Assembly: GCA_023135995.1 (NCBI GenBank)
Contig: JAGLRY010000257.1
Span: forward strand, 1 to 7,222
Source of the DNA: Candidatus Aminicenantota bacterium
GTDB lineage: Bacteria > Acidobacteriota > Aminicenantia > Aminicenantales > Aminicenantaceae
Direction of reading: 5' to 3'
DNA: 7,222 nucleotides
Shown here: positions 5,490 to 7,222 of the stretch, in pieces
Numbering within the stretch: position 1 is the stretch's first letter
How the letters are laid out: each line of letters opens with the position of its first letter
The notes under the pieces: model-generated
Told to the model about the DNA's origin: nothing
Database searches by the model: none
The model's input: the letters and a program-made list of their open reading frames with translations, nothing else
Translations under genes and position numbers: made by a program

Positions 5490-5894
5490 TTAAGTAATTG
5501 TTTTGTAGATGGTGAGAATATTCCGATCTTTCTCTCTTTTATAATTAAATCCATCCATAAGTTTCCGTGCAATAAAAATTCCAAATCCACCCTTCTGTCC
5601 GTTTGAGATTATTTTCTCTACGTCAGGCTCCTCAACCTGTCTCGGATCAAAAGGGACCCCTTCATCACTGATCTCGAGATAGAATCTTTTATTGTCCTTC
5701 CAAGTCCTCAGATGGATCTCTCCTCGGTCTTCTGGATAAGCGTAGCGAATGATATTAACACAAATCTCGAGCAGTGATAACTCAATGGTATAATAGTCAT
5801 TTTCTGAAATAGATAACACGCTCAAGTTTGCTTTGAGGAAAGCTCTGATTTTATTCAGCTCTGCCAGGTTGCTTTTAACAGTGAGTGTTTTCAT
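5490..5894 (-). CDS. RsbW-like anti-sigma factor/ATP-binding serine kinase
   Basis: A small (134-residue) cytoplasmic GHKL ATPase of the RsbW/SpoIIAB class (HATPase_c_2). Motifs: N-box ELSLLEICVNIIRYAY (38-53) with E43 and N47; G1 box SDEGVPFDP (76-84) with D77 and G79; and G2 box GGFGIFIARKLMD (102-114). Family members bind a sigma factor or phosphorylate an STAS-domain antagonist on serine, in partner-switching control. No sigma factor, STAS protein or PP2C phosphatase gene is in the window, so its partners are unknown. An alternative ATG at 5906 adds four residues (MIFR); neither start has a clear Shine-Dalgarno sequence, and 5894 is chosen because MKTLTVKSNLAEL looks like a typical family N-terminus. 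sat follows after 35 bases, suggesting one transcript. Confidence 0.85.
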   Translation of the reverse strand: MKTLTVKSNLAELNKIRAFLKANLSVLSISENDYYTIELSLLEICVNIIRYAYPEDRGEIHLRTWKDNKRFYLEISDEGVPFDPRQVEEPDVEKIISNGQKGGFGIFIARKLMDGFNYKREKDRNILTIYKTIT

Positions 5895-5940
5895 CCGAAA
5901 TATCATTGAGTGAAAAGCACAGAAGTTTTATGTCCATAGA

Positions 5941-5969
5941 ATTCTACCAAAAGGTCATTGCAAAGTCAT
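5941..5969 (-). promoter_or_regulatory. Candidate promoter for the RsbW-like gene and sat
   Basis: On the minus strand ATGACT (complement of 5964-5969, four of six) is followed after 17 bases by TAGAAT (complement of 5941-5946, five of six). Transcription would start near 5934, about 40 bases before the chosen ATG. It overlaps the candidate metK promoter on the other strand. Confidence 0.35.
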
Positions 5970-5986
5970 TCTTTTTGTGTTACTTT
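5958..5986 (+). promoter_or_regulatory. Candidate promoter for metK
   Basis: TTGCAA (5958-5963) and TACTTT (5981-5986) are 17 bases apart, matching four and three of six consensus bases and keeping the important first T, A and last T of the -10 box. Transcription would start near 5993, 35 bases before the ATG. No SAM riboswitch-like leader fits in so short a distance. Confidence 0.25.
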
Positions 5987-6015
5987 TTTTGCTTATCTTT
6001 TTTGAAACCACCGGA

Positions 6016-6021
6016 TGGAGG
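6016..6021 (+). promoter_or_regulatory. Ribosome binding site fixing the metK start at 6028
   Basis: TGGAGG lies six bases before the ATG at 6028. An in-frame upstream start at 5977 would add 17 mostly hydrophobic residues absent from MetK proteins. Confidence 0.8.
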
Positions 6022-6027
6022 CTATTC

Positions 6028-7194
6028 ATGAGTAAAGACGGAAAACACCTGTTTACATCTGAGTCGGTAACAGAAGGTCATCCAGATAAGATCTGTGATC
6101 AGATTTCAGATGCTATTCTCGATGACCTCATCAAACAAGATCCAAAAAGCCGTGTCGCCTGTGAAACCCTTGTTACCACAGGGCTCGTTCTTATAGCTGG
6201 AGAGATCTCAAGCAACGGATTCTGTGATTTTCAGAAGGTTGTCCGGGATACAGTCAAAGAGATCGGCTATACCAGAGCCAAATATGGTTTTGATTATGAA
6301 ACGTGTTGTGTCATATCTTCCATTCATGAACAATCTCCTGATATTGCTAAGGGAGTCGATGAATCAGATGAGCATGAACAAGGCGCAGGTGACCAAGGAT
6401 TGATGTTTGGTTATGCAACCAGGGAAACAGAGCAACTCATGCCTCTCCCCATCACACTTGCCCATCAACTTGTCCGGAGACTGAGTGAAGTCCGACGCAG
6501 TAAAGAACTTCCTTACCTCCGTCCAGATGGAAAATCTCAAGTCACCGTCGAATATGAAGGGGATGTCCCCAGGCGCGTAGATGCTATCGTCATTGCTGCG
6601 CAACATGATAAAAAAGTAAACATGCAGGATTTACGCGAAGATATCCATGGAGCTGTCATCAAAAAAATAATTCCAGCGCACATGCTCGACGATAACACTA
6701 AAATCTTCATTAATGAGACCGGGCAGTTCATCCAGGGAGGTCCTTTTGCGGATTCAGGACTCACCGGGCGGAAGATCATTGTTGATACATACGGTGGTGT
6801 GGGAAGTCACGGAGGCGGTTGTTTTTCCGGTAAGGATCCCTCCAAAGTGGATCGCTCTGGTTCGTATATGGCGAGATATGTGGCGAAAAATTTGGTCGCT
6901 GCTGGAATCGCCGATAAGCTGGAGATCCAGATCGCATATGCTATAGGAGTGCCTTTTCCGGTTTCTATCATGGTGGACACGTTCGGGACTGCAAAAATTC
7001 CAGAGGACAAGATCAAAGACTTGATCCGCGCTCATTTTGATCTCTCTCCGAAAGGTATGATCAAAAGCCTCGATCTGCTCCGTCCCATCTACAAAAAGAC
7101 AGCGGCCTTTGGACATTTTGGAAGAGAAGAGGAAGAATTCACCTGGGAAAAAACAGATAAAGTTGAACTTCTGCGGAAAGATGCTGGTCTTTAA
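6028..7194 (+). CDS. metK: S-adenosylmethionine synthase
   Basis: Makes S-adenosylmethionine from methionine and ATP, releasing phosphate and pyrophosphate; family members are cytoplasmic tetramers. The 388-residue length is typical. All three family domains are visible: HLFTSESVTEGHPDK (7-21) with H18, D20 and K21 at the ATP/metal site; the signature GAGDQGLMFGYA (119-130); DGKSQVT (167-173); GLTGRKIIVDTYGG (244-257); and the glycine-rich GGGCFSGKDPSKVDRS (262-277). Residues 237-243 read GGPFADS where most enzymes have GGPxGDA, a small variant. The gene is divergent from the RsbW-like gene. An ATG beginning MKYDVK follows after 10 bases, its ribosome site overlapping the metK stop, so the two are surely cotranscribed. 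Identification is very secure. Confidence 0.98.
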   Translation: MSKDGKHLFTSESVTEGHPDKICDQISDAILDDLIKQDPKSRVACETLVTTGLVLIAGEISSNGFCDFQKVVRDTVKEIGYTRAKYGFDYETCCVISSIHEQSPDIAKGVDESDEHEQGAGDQGLMFGYATRETEQLMPLPITLAHQLVRRLSEVRRSKELPYLRPDGKSQVTVEYEGDVPRRVDAIVIAAQHDKKVNMQDLREDIHGAVIKKIIPAHMLDDNTKIFINETGQFIQGGPFADSGLTGRKIIVDTYGGVGSHGGGCFSGKDPSKVDRSGSYMARYVAKNLVAAGIADKLEIQIAYAIGVPFPVSIMVDTFGTAKIPEDKIKDLIRAHFDLSPKGMIKSLDLLRPIYKKTAAFGHFGREEEEFTWEKTDKVELLRKDAGL

Positions 7195-7204
7195 GGAGAT
7201 TTAA

Positions 7205-7222
7205 ATGAAATATGATGTAAAG
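7205..7222 (+). CDS. ahcY: Start of a downstream gene, probably adenosylhomocysteinase (partial)
   Basis: Six codons, MKYDVK, run off the window edge. AAGGAG (7193-7198), which overlaps the metK stop, lies six bases before the ATG. Many adenosylhomocysteinases begin with M-x-YDVKD, and ahcY is a common metK neighbour because it removes the S-adenosylhomocysteine formed when SAM is used. Six residues are too few for proof; the assignment rests on this start and the context. Confidence 0.55.

Noticed and set aside
5895..6027. SAM riboswitch before metK
   Set aside because: Only about 35 bases lie between the promoter candidate and the ATG, and no SAM-I or SAM-II-like helices are visible.

Overview
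The window carries seven complete protein genes and the first six codons of an eighth. It looks like chromosomal DNA from a free-living, moderately AT-rich bacterium. Start codons are preceded by clear Shine-Dalgarno sequences, and two proteins have ordinary signal peptides, so the cell exports proteins. The mix of a TLC-family nucleotide-type transporter, a zinc-type homomeric ATP sulfurylase and a metK gene followed by what looks like ahcY would fit an uncultured Acidobacteriota/Aminicenantes-like or deltaproteobacterial lineage. That placement is a guess from general familiarity; no rRNA or other marker is present to settle it.

Left part (1-3368, plus strand). An AT-rich leader with a dyad and a promoter-like sequence precedes a 12-TM protein of the ATP/ADP translocase (TLC) type at 158-1552. 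After a 98-base gap holding a good promoter candidate come two tandem paralogues (1651-2472 and 2535-3368). Both are small exported proteins whose motifs match the FAM20/Four-jointed class of secretory-pathway kinases: a WK lysine, an EIAAY...D[KR]..L...PPT segment, an NEDR(H) catalytic loop and an LIDHSRSF metal-binding loop. The first copy has lost the catalytic-loop histidine, so it may be a partner pseudokinase. This pair, beside a possible nucleotide transporter, is the most unusual content of the window.

Middle part (3371-5894, minus strand). An RsbW-like ATP-binding switch kinase, ATP sulfurylase (sat) and APS kinase (cysC) are read leftward in that order. Together Sat and CysC turn sulfate and ATP into PAPS. 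The RsbW-like gene and sat are 35 bases apart and probably cotranscribed. A 290-base gap separates sat from cysC; it holds a perfect 15-bp inverted repeat with TA at both outer ends (MITE-like), a third partial copy of the same sequence near the cysC promoter, and further small dyads. cysC ends two bases from the end of the second kinase-like gene, tail to tail.

Right part (5895-7222). A short divergent region with overlapping promoter candidates separates the RsbW-like gene from metK (6028-7194). metK is followed after 10 bases by an ATG beginning MKYDVK, probably ahcY, giving a SAM synthesis and S-adenosylhomocysteine recycling operon.

Working model, inference only: nucleotide transport, secreted phosphorylation and PAPS supply sit side by side, which resembles the chemistry of the eukaryotic Golgi. 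No sulfotransferase, phosphorylation substrate or PAPS transporter is visible here, so the link between the two halves is unproven. No tRNA, rRNA, CRISPR array, complete insertion sequence or convincing intrinsic terminator was seen.
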